Source: CAWCJL01 sp963795775 (GTDB lineage Bacteria; Acidobacteriota; Terriglobia; Terriglobales; Acidobacteriaceae). From it: a stretch of DNA of 64,000 nucleotides. Below the pieces are notes generated by a model. It was not told the DNA's origin, did not search any database, and saw only the letters and a list, made by a program, of their open reading frames with translations. The translations under genes were made by a program, and so were the position numbers. Positions 1 to 8,290 of this stretch are shown here, piece after piece. Positions within the stretch are counted from its first letter, which is position 1; every line of letters starts with the position of its first letter. The DNA lies in NCBI GenBank assembly GCA_963795775.1, contig CAWCJL010000005.1, forward strand, positions 248,001-312,000, written 5' to 3'.

Positions 1-873
1 CGAGCCGTGCACCCGGTAGTAGCCGTCCATGCTCGCGCCGTAGGTCGTATTGCAACTCGCCAGGATGCCGGAAGGGAACTTCATCGTCCAGGAAACATTC
101 TCCTCCACCTCCTTGAACCGCCCATCGTGATCGATCACGGAGCTGTACGCGGAGATTGCCGCGGGCTCCTCGCCCGTCAGGTAGCGGCACGCATTCAGCG
201 AGTAGATGCCCACGTCCATCAGCGGCCCGCCTCCAGCCATCGCCCGGTTCAGCCGCCACTCCCCCGGCTGGATATTGAAGCCGTTCGCGCTTTCAATGGC
301 CTGCACCGTGCCCAGCGCTCCGCTCCGGATCAACTCGATCGCCCGCAGGTTGGTCGGCTCAAGCTGGCAGCGATACGCAATCATCAGCTTGCGGCCGTTC
401 TGCGCGCAGGCCGCAATCATCGCCTTCGCATCCGCGACGCTGGTGGCCATCGGCTTCTCGCACAGCACGTGTTTGCCCGCCCGGGCCGCGCGGATCGTGT
501 ACTCGGCATGCATGCTGTTGGGCAGCGCGATGTACACCGCATCGATATTCGGGTTGTCGCGGATGCGGTCGTAATTCTCGTAACTGTAGATGGAGCTTTC
601 CGGGACGTTGTATTGCGCCGCCGTCTTGCGCGCCTTTTCCGGATGCCCGCTCACCACCGCCGTTACTTCCGACAGCGCCGACTGCCTCGTGCCCGGCATG
701 AAGTGATCGAGCGAAATCCTCCCCAGCCCCACAATGCAGTACCGCAGCTTCTTCTGTGTGCCAGCCGCAACGGGCGTGCCCGCCGGAGCCGTCTGCGCTC
801 CCGCGCGCGGCAGCAGCGCCGACGCCGCCGCCATCGCCGCCACAACATTGAAATCCCTGCGGTTCACAATCAT
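1..873 (-). CDS. Gfo/Idh/MocA family oxidoreductase, Tat-exported (partial, C-terminus outside window)
   Basis: Reading leftward from an ATG at 873 the frame stays open to base 1, giving 291 codons without a stop, so the C-terminal part lies outside the window. The N-terminus MIVNRRDFNVVAAMAAASAL is a twin-arginine signal peptide (RRDF). It is followed by a Rossmann segment (LRYCIVGLGRISLDHF), the family's lysine motif in LCEKPMATS, and MIAYRCQLEPTNLRAIELI. Such proteins are NAD(P)-dependent sugar dehydrogenases or related periplasmic oxidoreductases; the substrate cannot be told from sequence. A GGAGGGG ribosome site lies just before the ATG. Frames on either strand here that read as arginine/proline-rich peptides are shadows of this gene. 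Confidence 0.85.
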   Translation of the reverse strand, partial: MIVNRRDFNVVAAMAAASALLPRAGAQTAPAGTPVAAGTQKKLRYCIVGLGRISLDHFMPGTRQSALSEVTAVVSGHPEKARKTAAQYNVPESSIYSYENYDRIRDNPNIDAVYIALPNSMHAEYTIRAARAGKHVLCEKPMATSVADAKAMIAACAQNGRKLMIAYRCQLEPTNLRAIELIRSGALGTVQAIESANGFNIQPGEWRLNRAMAGGGPLMDVGIYSLNACRYLTGEEPAAISAYSSVIDHDGRFKEVEENVSWTMKFPSGILASCNTTYGASMDGYYRVHGS

Positions 874-1012
874 CGCTACCCCTCCGCGCCACGCACTCTC
901 TACCCTGGGATGTTCCACCCCTCGGATATTCTGTTCCTCGGATGCGTACCGCGCCCCATTGTCACCCCGAGCTCATCCGCGGAATTTGTTTTCCTGTCCT
1001 ATCGCCGCCCCC

Positions 1013-1097
1013 GTTCATCCCGAGCGCAGCCGAGGGATCTGCTTTCCGACTATCCCGCCCCCGTTGTCATCCCGACCGCAGCCGAGGGATCTGCTTT
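1013..1097. repeat. Dispersed repeat, CATCCCGA...CGAGGGATCTGC family (two copies)
   Basis: Two near-identical units about 53 bases apart share CATCCCGAnCGCAGCCGAGGGATCTGCTTT. A third relative at 2669-2708 has GTCATCCCGAGCG followed by GTGAGCCGAGGGACCTGCTT. They look like short REP-type intergenic repeats rather than genes. Their transcription is unknown. Confidence 0.6.
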
Positions 1098-1223
1098 GTT
1101 TCTTTCATCCCGAGCGCCGGGTGCCCCATCCTTTGCACAGCACGCCCATCTCCGTCGCGCAAACACCCATGTGCAAAGGGTGGGCTCGGCGCAACCGCGC
1201 CGACCCTATCGCCCGCCGCCCTC

Positions 1224-1260
1224 GTCATTCTGAGGCGCCACGCGCCGAAGAATCCATGCC
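1224..1260. repeat. Dispersed repeat, GTCATTCTGAGGCG family
   Basis: The unit begins GTCATTCTGAGGCG and ends GAAGAATCCATGCC. A close copy lies at 2587-2622, with A for G at a few places. The two copies bracket the acyltransferase gene in the same orientation. Confidence 0.6.
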
Positions 1261-1354
1261 CCTGCCCGATGCGCAGCAGTCCCGCCCGCCACCAACCTCA
1301 CGCCCCCATGCGAACGCACCGCGGGCCCCTGCGCACCCACCAGCCAGCACCCCA

Positions 1355-2560
1355 TCACGCCGCCCGCCGTACCCTCGCCTCCGCCCTCGGCTCGCGCAGT
1401 GTGTACCGATCTTTCAAGCGCAAAAACGGCGTCTCGAAATACCGGTAGGACGCATACGTGATCACCAGCAACCCGCCCACCAGGATCAGGTACGATGCCA
1501 CTCCGCGCACCAGGTACGGCACACCGTGCAACGTGAACCAGCGCACCAGCACGGGAAAGAAGAGGAAAGGAAGCACGTGGTAGACATAGAACCCGTAAGT
1601 CCGTTGCCCGAAGCTGCGGACCGGCCTCAGCCTGAAAATCCGTGCCATCCAACTGTTGTCATTCAAGGAGATCAGCAGAATACCTGCTCCGGCCAACGCC
1701 GTCAGAGAATAGCCGAAGCTCGGCATCCAGAAGCGACTTACCGCGCCCTGCGGACGAAAATAATATGTCGTCAGAAGATGCATGGACGCCAGGATCGCGA
1801 CTGCTGTCAGAAGGCAGCTCGTCCCGGCTCTCAGCATCCTGTCCTTCTCGGGGCCGCGCATCCATAAAGCGATCAAAGCGCCTAGCAGCAAAGTATCGAT
1901 GCGCGTGGGCGTACTGCTGTAAATGGCGCCTGCTTCAACCACCCGCAAAGGTACCGATAGGCAGAGAAGCAGCCTAACAAATGGCAGCAAGATCACAACT
2001 GCGAGACAGATCTGGATAAGCCGCTTGCGCGCCGCCGTGAAGAACACAACTGCCGGCCATATTAGATAGAACTGCTCCTCGACGCACAGAGACCAGAAAT
2101 GGCCGATGTGCCACCTTCCGATATTTTGATATGCGGTAGTTGAAGGGTGAAACCAATCAAGATAGTTTCCGAGATATGCGAACCATATCAGTGAGAGATG
2201 CTTCCATTGCAGGTGAAATATCGGTATTGCGAGGAAAAGGAGAAGCAGCACTGCATAGTACAACGGGAAAATCCGGAACACCCTGCGTACATAGAAATTG
2301 CGGAAGCGATGCTCCGCATGGCGGTTGTCGTACAAAATCCCGGTAATCAGAAAGCCGGAAAGCACGAAGAAAATATCGACTCCCGCCCATCCATACGGCA
2401 GCCTGGCATAGTGAAACAAAAACACGAGCACAGCAGCGAAGGCCCGCATGCCATCCAATGCCGGATAATACTGACTGGACGGAGTTTGCACTGTTCCGCT
2501 GGCCGCAGCGCTGGGAGCAATGGCCATAGCCCTGATCGTATCAGCGGGGGATGCACTCAC
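1355..2560 (-). CDS. Acyltransferase family 3 (OafA/YrhL-type) membrane protein
   Basis: Integral-membrane O-acyltransferase, 401 residues, with about ten hydrophobic segments. Motifs typical of acyltransferase-3 proteins are visible in order: YYPALDGMRAFAAVLVFLFHY with the conserved His, the segment GVDIFFVLSGFLITGIL, RRVFRIFPLYY, and HFWSLCVEEQFYLIWP. These enzymes transfer acetyl or other acyl groups to sugars of surface polysaccharides or to lipids; the acceptor is unknown here. The longest frame begins with GTG at 2560. An internal ATG at 2527 (MAIAPSAAASG) is an equally possible start, since neither has a strong ribosome site. The gene stands alone between repeat-bearing intergenic regions. 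Confidence 0.85.
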   Translation of the reverse strand: MSASPADTIRAMAIAPSAAASGTVQTPSSQYYPALDGMRAFAAVLVFLFHYARLPYGWAGVDIFFVLSGFLITGILYDNRHAEHRFRNFYVRRVFRIFPLYYAVLLLLFLAIPIFHLQWKHLSLIWFAYLGNYLDWFHPSTTAYQNIGRWHIGHFWSLCVEEQFYLIWPAVVFFTAARKRLIQICLAVVILLPFVRLLLCLSVPLRVVEAGAIYSSTPTRIDTLLLGALIALWMRGPEKDRMLRAGTSCLLTAVAILASMHLLTTYYFRPQGAVSRFWMPSFGYSLTALAGAGILLISLNDNSWMARIFRLRPVRSFGQRTYGFYVYHVLPFLFFPVLVRWFTLHGVPYLVRGVASYLILVGGLLVITYASYRYFETPFLRLKDRYTLREPRAEARVRRAA

Positions 2561-2586
2561 CCCGCTCGCCGACGCGCCTACGGCAC

Positions 2587-2708
2587 GTCATTCTGAGGCG
2601 CAACGCACCGAAAAATCCATGCCGCCCCGATCCGCACCAGCGCGAGCCCGAAACTCATCCCCCCCTGCTGTCATCCCGAGCGAACGCAGTGAGCCGAGGG
2701 ACCTGCTT
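2587..2708. repeat. Dispersed repeats, second copies of both upstream families
   Basis: GTCATTCTGAGGCG...GAAAAATCCATGCC at 2587-2622 matches 1224-1260. GTCATCCCGAGCG...GAGCCGAGGGACCTGC at 2669-2708 matches 1013-1097. The same pair of families therefore sits on both flanks of the acyltransferase. Confidence 0.6.
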
Positions 2709-2847
2709 CTTCACACTCCACCCTGACCGGGTGCCCAATCTTTCCCCAAAGGGAGGGTGGGTCTACACAGTGCGCTTCCATCGTTGCCCGGCTACTATCG
2801 GATAGTCCTGAATCAGGACTGTTTTTCCACGCCTTCCGTGGCGTACC

Positions 2848-3031
2848 AATTCCCCTAACCTGCCACAATAGAAATAGGGGAACAAATAAAAGGAATCAAA
2901 GCCATCCCATCCGCAGCTAAGTCCTGTGCCCAGAGGACTTTGCGTGTAACTCCTTTCTAAGAGGACTTTAGCCGGACACCCCCGGGCTAAGTCCAAGCAG
3001 ATGAGGACTTTAGCCCTAAAGTCCGGGGGGG
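2848..3031. repeat. Structured AAGTCC/GGACTT intergenic element, copy 1
   Basis: The element begins with the hairpin TTCCCCTA...TAGGGGAA around CCTGCCACAATAGAAA. Then come six alternating copies of AAGTCC and GGACTT that can pair as three successive stems; the last, GGACTTTA-gccc-TAAAGTCC, is a perfect 8-bp stem. Copy 2 at 35367-35556 keeps the same order of blocks, including TTTGCGTGTAACTC and CCGGACACCCC, while the first stem changes on both sides (TTCCCT/AGGGAA). This pattern suggests a conserved nucleic-acid structure. Confidence 0.75.
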
Positions 3032-3074
3032 TGGGGGGGAACTCATCAGCGCGCCGGTTTATCATGATTTTCCA

Positions 3075-4221
3075 ATGCGCAAGCTCCTCTTAGCCGCCCT
3101 CCTGCTCGCCCTCCCCGCAGCCGTCGCCCAGAGCCCCATCCGACCCCACCCTCAGCCTCCTCCAGCGGCTGGCCGATGCGCCCGGACCGCCCGGCGCCGA
3201 GGAACCCGTCCGCGCCATCATGGTGGACGCCATGCGGCCGCTCGCCTCGTCGCTGAAGTACGACGGCATGGGTTCCGTTATCGCGCAGCAGGGAAGCACC
3301 GGCCCGCGCGTCATGATCGACGCCCACATGGACGAGCTCGGTGGCATGGTGCGCCGCATCGCGCCCAATGGCCTGCTCACGATGCAAATGCTCGGCGGCT
3401 GGCTCGACCAGGCGCTGGTAGACCAGCGCTGGATCATCATCGGCTCCAGGGGCCCGGTCCACGCCGTCACCGGCATCCGTGACATTCACGTCGTCCCGCT
3501 CGACGAGCGCAAGGAAGTCTACCCCCGGAACTCGCTCTTCCTCGACATCGGCGCGAAGGACGCGGCCGAAGCCGCCAGGATGGGCATTGAGCCCGGCGAC
3601 CCCGTCGTGCCGGACTCACCCTTTACCGTCATGAATGGCTCGGACGATTACCTAGGCAAGGCCTGGGATGACCGCATCGGTTGCGCCGTCCTGGTCGAGG
3701 CCATGCGCCGCACCGCGAAGTCCCCGCACAGCAACCAGCTCTTCTACGTCGCTACCACGCAGGAAGAGATCGGTCTCCGCGGCGCCCGGACCGCCGCCCA
3801 GGTGGTGCGGCCGGATATCGGCATCGCCATCGAGGGCGGCATCACCGGCGACGTCTACCCCGGCCACCCGGAAGAGACACAAGCCAGGCTTGGCGCCGGC
3901 CCCGGACTCTTCCTTTACGACTCCAGCACGCTGCCCAATCGCAAATTCGTCGCCTTTGTGAAATCGACCGCTGCCGCCGCCAGCATCCCGCTACAGCTCG
4001 ACCTGGTGCAGGGCTATGGCGATGACTCAGCCGAGATCCAGGCGAGCAACGGCGGCACGCCGACAGTAAACCTCGTCGTCCCCGTGCGCTACACCCACGC
4101 GCACAACGGCATCGTCAACCGCCACGACTTCGACGGGATGGTCAACCTCGTCGTCGATCTGCTAAGCAAGCTCGATGCACCCACGGTCGAGCGCATCCGC
4201 GATTTCACCCCCGGCAAGTAA
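3075..4221 (+). pseudogene. M42 family metallo-aminopeptidase (frame-disrupted by one base)
   Basis: A co-catalytic metal aminopeptidase/endoglucanase-like protein of the M42 family. Visible ligands and catalytic residues are AHMDELGG (His and Asp), DDRIGCAVLVEAM, TTQEEIGLRGA (Glu-Glu), AIEGGITGD and YTHAHNGIVNRHDF. The main frame is open from 3094 and its first ATG is 3220, which would cut off the family's N-terminus (DPTLSLLQRLADAPGPPGAEE, encoded from about 3144). A signal peptide, MRKLLLAALLLALPAAVAQS, starts at an ATG at 3075 in the neighbouring frame. The span 3075-4221 is 1147 bases, one more than a multiple of three, so one extra base around 3094-3150 explains the break. It could be a true frameshift or a sequencing error. 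Confidence 0.75.
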
Positions 4222-4268
4222 GCCGCCGCCCGCTGACCGGCTGCGGCGCCAGCTCATCTATCGAAAGC

Positions 4269-4929
4269 ATGGCTACCTTTCAGAGCGGCGGCGTGTCCGT
4301 CCACATTGACCAATCCACTCCCGTCGGACCCGGCCCGCACCCCGCCATCCTCATCCTCCACGGAGCCGGCGGCAATCTCTCTTACTGGCTCGATCGCATT
4401 GGCGGCCAACTGGCGCAGTTCGGAGTCGGGAGCTTCGCCCCGCATTACTTTCGAGCGCACCGGCACCCTGCGCGCCGATGCCGCGACCATCCTCGATGGC
4501 CGGCACTTTCCCCAATGGCTGGAAACCGCGCGCGACGCTCTCACCTATATCGCCTCGCGGCCGGAGGTGGATGCACGCCGCATCGCCGTCCTCGGCATCT
4601 CGCTCGGTGGCTATCTCGCCATGGCGATGGCGGTCGATGATCCGCGGCCTGCCGCAACCGTAGAGATCTCCGGGGGCATGCCGGAGCACTGGGCGCAACG
4701 CGTGCACACCGGCATGGCGCCGGTGCTGCTCCTGCATGGCGATGCTGACCCGGTGGTGCCCGTCTCGGAAGCGCATCGCGCAGCCGAACTGCTGCAAGCT
4801 GCCGGCGTGCCGCACCAGGTGCGCATCTTCCCGGGGCAGGGCCACTGGTTTTCCGGCACTGCGCAGTTTGAGCTCCTGCTCACAGTCGGGCAGTTCCTCA
4901 CCAGGCACCTGCACACTGCCCGCCTGTAG
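4269..4929 (+). pseudogene. Dienelactone-hydrolase-like alpha/beta hydrolase (frame-disrupted by one base)
   Basis: The first part (MATFQSGGVSVHIDQSTPVG, then HPAILILHGAGGNLSYW with an oxyanion-type HGAGG) is read from 4269. The rest (ERTGTLRADAATILDGRHF onward) is in the next frame. The protein joins smoothly if base C4452 in TTTCGAGCGC is dropped: HYF|ERTG. The triad is then complete: nucleophile Ser in GISLGGYLAM, Asp in LLLHGDADPVVPV, His in FPGQGHWFSG. The length of 661 is one over a multiple of three. The expected product is about 219 residues and cytoplasmic. It follows the M42 peptidase on the same strand after 47 bases. Confidence 0.75.
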
Positions 4930-4947
4930 GGAATGCCGCTCCGCCCT

Positions 4948-5895
4948 TCAGGATGCAGGCACCGTATGCGGATTCGGCATCGGCGCGAGTTGGGATTGCG
5001 GCAACCGCGCTGCACCGGCGAGGGGGCGTGGCGCTTGCGCCGGCGAGCGAGGGATCGCTTGCAGGTGTTCAAGCAGCGCTTCCGGACGGATGGGCAGCGC
5101 AGCGAGCAAATTGCGGGTGTGGCTGTGCTGCGGCTGCGCGATGATCTGCTTCGCTTCCGCACACTCCACCACGCGTCCGTGCTGCAGGATCGCCACCCGG
5201 TGGCACAGCTGAAACACCGAAAGCAGATCATGCGACACGTAGATCATCGCGGCGGCATGCGCGCTCGCCATATGCGCCAGCAGCCGTACGATCTCAGCCT
5301 GCGTGATCGGATCGAGGGCACTGGTCGGCTCGTCGGCAATCAGTAATCTCGGGCCGTGCAGCAATGCCGTCACGATCAGGATGCGTTGCGCCTGTCCCAC
5401 GCTGATCTGATGAGGACGCCGGCGCAGGAACTCCCGGTCTGCCGGCAATTGCACGGCTGCGAGCAGTTCCTCCAGCCGGTCCTGCGATAGCGCGATGTTC
5501 TTGGGGTAATGCGCATGCCATGCCTCGTGGAAATGATCACCGAGCCGCAGCGCGGGATTGAGTGCCGCCACCGGACTCTGCGGCACCAGCGCCAGCGAAC
5601 GCCCCCGGAGCTGACGCAACTCCGCGCGGTCGAGCGTGAGCAGATCCTCCCCCGCAAATCGGATGTGGCCTTCCACATACCCGCCCTGCCACGGCATCAG
5701 TCCCAGCAGGCTATGCACCAGCGTGCTCTTGCCCGCACCGCTCGAGCCCACCACGCCCAGGATCTCACCCTCTTCTACCGTCAGAGACACGCGATCGAGA
5801 ACCCGCGTGCTGCCGTACCCGGCGGAGATATGCGCATCCAGCAGCAGACCCGATGTTTTGCGCTGTTGGTTTAGCGCGAAGAAAGACGCATCCAT
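4948..5895 (-). CDS. ABC transporter ATP-binding protein, peptide/nickel (Dpp/Opp) type
   Basis: Nucleotide-binding subunit of the importer encoded just upstream. The 315 residues contain Walker A (GSSGAGKST), a Q-loop (LALVPQSPVAALNPALRLG, typical of oligopeptide transporters), a signature reading ISVGQAQRI where LSGGQ is usual, Walker B (LLIADEPTSALDP) and the H-loop (MIYVSHDLLSVF). A C-terminal tail rich in proline and alanine follows (about 270-315). It is last in the operon and its start overlaps the end of the binding-protein gene by 25 bases. Only one ATPase is seen, where Dpp systems usually have two (DppD/DppF); it may work as a homodimer or with a partner elsewhere. Confidence 0.88.
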   Translation of the reverse strand: MDASFFALNQQRKTSGLLLDAHISAGYGSTRVLDRVSLTVEEGEILGVVGSSGAGKSTLVHSLLGLMPWQGGYVEGHIRFAGEDLLTLDRAELRQLRGRSLALVPQSPVAALNPALRLGDHFHEAWHAHYPKNIALSQDRLEELLAAVQLPADREFLRRRPHQISVGQAQRILIVTALLHGPRLLIADEPTSALDPITQAEIVRLLAHMASAHAAAMIYVSHDLLSVFQLCHRVAILQHGRVVECAEAKQIIAQPQHSHTRNLLAALPIRPEALLEHLQAIPRSPAQAPRPLAGAARLPQSQLAPMPNPHTVPAS

Positions 5896-7490
5896 TCGAT
5901 TCTCCAGAATGTCTGTGGATAGGAGATGGCCGGGTCGGCGCCTTCTACCCGCGGGCTGACCGCGACCAGCGCGTTCCGATGGAGCAGATAGATAAACGGC
6001 TCCTGCTGCCGCACGATCTCCTGGAAGCGGTCCACTGCCTGCTTCCGTTCCTTGTCGTTAATGGCAGCCGCCTGCCGCTGCATGAGTGCGTCGATTTCCG
6101 CTTCCCATGCGGTAGCCGGCTTGCTCTCCTCCGGATTCCACTGGTGATTGGGCGACGAACTCAGCCACACATTCATTTGCGAGTTCGGATCCGCGTCAAC
6201 ATTCACCAGCCCCAGCAGGCACGCGTCGTAGTCGAATGTTCTCGTGATCCGGCTGATCAGGGCAGGGAAGTCGAGCGTCACCAATCGGACCTGGATGCCC
6301 AGCTTGGCCAGGTCCTGCTGCACCAATATGGCAATGCTCTGGCGTACCGGGTTGCCGGCATTGGTCAGTAGCGAGAACTCAACTGGATGGCCTTCCGCGT
6401 CGTATAGAGCACTGCCGCGGCGCTGAAATCCATCCCGCGCGAGCAATTGCAGGGCCGCACTCTGGTCGAAGCGAATGGGGGCCAGTTTCGTATTGAACCA
6501 GAGATGGTTCGCCGGGGAGATGGGGCCGCGGCCGCCTATCCCGTGCCCATCGAGAGCGATCCGCGCCAGGTCTTCACGGTCGATCGCCATCGAGATTGCA
6601 TTGCGGAAATCCTGCGATTGGAACCACTTCTTCTTGTATGCAGGCAGCGGCGCGTGCTCGACCTGATTGAACCAGAGCTGCTCGGAATCGAAGGACGGTC
6701 CGACGTCCAGCACGCCCGACGCTGGCTGCCTCGACAGAACGCGCATCTGCTCCGGTGAAATCGCGTTGATAAGCTGCAGATCCCCGCGCATGTACTGCGC
6801 GAGCTCGAGATCGCGGCTCTGCTCGATCACTAGGCGGATGCGATCGATATAGGGCAGGCGCTGCCCTTGCGCGTCGTGTTTCCAGTAGTAAGGATTGCGC
6901 TCAAAGGCGAGATAGCTGCCGCGTTCCCACTCGCTCAACTGGTAAGGACCGAGCACCACGCGAGCCTTTGGCGACCTCGTGCCGGCGCGCTGAATCGCGA
7001 TCGCATCGAAGGCCGCAGCCAGGCCCACCACATGCTGCGAGAAGCGAAACGTCACCGTTTCCGCTCCGTCCTGACGCACCTTGACTGCAGCCCCCGCCGG
7101 CCCGAAGCCTTGCGCTTCCGGAGAGTGGGTCTGCGGGTCCAGAACATGCTGCACGCTCCAGATCACATCGGCGGCCGTCATGGGCAGGCCATCGGAAAAC
7201 TGCACGCCCGGCCGTAGCCGAAATGTGATCGCCGCGCCATCCGGAGACACCTTCCACGATTGCGCAAGCTCCGGCTGCAGAGCCTGCGTCTTCCGGTTCA
7301 CACGGATGAGTACACCCTGGGTGAGATAACGCACCGCCTCCGACCCCTCGTCTTCCACCAACGCTGGATCGAGCGTGCGCGGCTCTGCGTGAAGCGCCCA
7401 CCGAATCTCGGTCGGCTGCGACGCCAGTAGCCGTGGCGTGGTGTTCAGGGCAAGGAACGGCAAACAGAGTGCCATCCAGAAGCGCATCAT
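5871..7490 (-). CDS. Extracellular solute-binding protein family 5 (peptide-type ABC importer)
   Basis: 539-residue exported binding protein with an N-terminal signal peptide (MMRFWMALCLPFLALNTTPR). The mature start (EIRWALHAEPRTLDPALVED) and the segment LAQSWKVSPDGAAITFRLRP, then GVQFSDGLPMTAADVIWS, are characteristic of SBP_bac_5 proteins such as DppA, OppA and NikA. No lipobox cysteine is seen, so it may be soluble in the periplasm or held by its signal segment. The ATG overlaps the stop of the upstream permease by 4 bases. The ligand cannot be decided: peptides, nickel chelates and oligosaccharides are all handled by this family. Confidence 0.88.
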   Translation of the reverse strand: MMRFWMALCLPFLALNTTPRLLASQPTEIRWALHAEPRTLDPALVEDEGSEAVRYLTQGVLIRVNRKTQALQPELAQSWKVSPDGAAITFRLRPGVQFSDGLPMTAADVIWSVQHVLDPQTHSPEAQGFGPAGAAVKVRQDGAETVTFRFSQHVVGLAAAFDAIAIQRAGTRSPKARVVLGPYQLSEWERGSYLAFERNPYYWKHDAQGQRLPYIDRIRLVIEQSRDLELAQYMRGDLQLINAISPEQMRVLSRQPASGVLDVGPSFDSEQLWFNQVEHAPLPAYKKKWFQSQDFRNAISMAIDREDLARIALDGHGIGGRGPISPANHLWFNTKLAPIRFDQSAALQLLARDGFQRRGSALYDAEGHPVEFSLLTNAGNPVRQSIAILVQQDLAKLGIQVRLVTLDFPALISRITRTFDYDACLLGLVNVDADPNSQMNVWLSSSPNHQWNPEESKPATAWEAEIDALMQRQAAAINDKERKQAVDRFQEIVRQQEPFIYLLHRNALVAVSPRVEGADPAISYPQTFWRIEWMRLSSR

Positions 7491-8290
7491 CGGCTCCCTT
7501 TCTCAACGAGGCAAAGTTGCAGCGAGCCTGTCATCAACACCAGCGCCAGCAAGGGAGCGAGCTCCACCCGTGCGCCGGTCCATGCGCTGTAATGCTCCAG
7601 GTCACGCAGCATTCCGCCCCAAGAGGGCAGCGGCTCGGCCGTGCCCAGACCCAGCAGCCCCAGGTTCACCTCCGCCATCAGGAATGCGGGCACGGTGATC
7701 AGAAACTGCGCAAGCAAGGTGGACCGAAGATTGGGCGCGAGGTGGCGAGAGGTAAGGCGCAGTTCGCTGACACCCTGCGCTCGCATTTGTGTGATCCACG
7801 GCGCTCGTTTCATGGACAGCACCGCCCCGCAAACCACGCGCGCACACACGGGCCATCCGAAACAGGCGAGCAGCAGATACGTGCTGAGTGTCATCGATAT
7901 GGGCGGTATATCCAGCGGCATCGCGCCGCGCACCAGCATCACGAGAAAGATCCAGGGCAGCGCAGTCAGCAGGTCACAAGTGCTCAGCACGATCACGCGA
8001 ACGGCGTGTCCGGAGCTGCCGGCCGCTACTCCCACGGCCGCAGCCAAAAATGTGGACGCCAGTGCGGCAGCGCAGGAACATCCGAGCGAAAGCAGCGTGG
8101 CCAGTCCAAGCCGCGTCAGACGATCGCGCCCCAACCCGTCGGTTCCGAGCGGATGAGCAATCGAGGCGCTTGCAAGAATGGCGGCCCGATCCTGTTCCGC
8201 CATGTGCGTCCAGTTCCGCACCGTGACCAGCAGCGATGCTGCCAGCATCACTCCGATAATCGCCGTTCCCATAAGCCGGAGTGCAGTCAT
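7487..8290 (-). CDS. ABC transporter permease, DppC type
   Basis: Inner-membrane permease of 267 residues with about six hydrophobic segments. HPLGTDGLGRDRLTRL near residue 47 is the DppC-family motif (HPLGTDxxGRD). The EAA loop that docks the ATPase is visible as ITQMRAQGVSELRLTSRHL. The C-terminal LLGLGTAEPLPSWGGML is also typical. It overlaps the preceding permease by 4 bases and the following binding-protein gene by 4 bases, so the cluster is surely one transcript. Confidence 0.88.
   Translation of the reverse strand: MTALRLMGTAIIGVMLAASLLVTVRNWTHMAEQDRAAILASASIAHPLGTDGLGRDRLTRLGLATLLSLGCSCAAALASTFLAAAVGVAAGSSGHAVRVIVLSTCDLLTALPWIFLVMLVRGAMPLDIPPISMTLSTYLLLACFGWPVCARVVCGAVLSMKRAPWITQMRAQGVSELRLTSRHLAPNLRSTLLAQFLITVPAFLMAEVNLGLLGLGTAEPLPSWGGMLRDLEHYSAWTGARVELAPLLALVLMTGSLQLCLVEKGSR

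Larger units (their letters stand above)
874..1354. other. Intergenic region with dispersed short repeats
   Basis: No convincing gene. The stretch holds several copies of short repeats: units ending in GCAGCCGAGGGATCTGC at about 1013-1045 and 1066-1097, degenerate copies near 961-995 and 1107-1130, and a second family (GTCATTCTGAGGCG...GAAGAATCCATGCC) at about 1224-1260. Both families recur at 2587-2708 on the other side of the acyltransferase gene. Open frames across the stretch are proline/arginine-rich and look non-coding. Confidence 0.6.
2561..3074. other. Intergenic region between divergent genes, filled with repeats
   Basis: No gene recognised in 514 bases. It contains the dispersed repeats at 2587-2708, a small CCACGCCttccGTGGCGT-type hairpin at about 2828-2844, and the structured AAGTCC/GGACTT element at 2848-3031. 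A G-rich run precedes the peptidase gene. Confidence 0.6.

Noticed and set aside
2900..3040. Possible CRISPR array from the regular AAGTCC/GGACTT copies
   Set aside because: Units are 6-8 bases, alternate in orientation and have unequal spacing; they fit stems of one folded element, not repeats with spacers.
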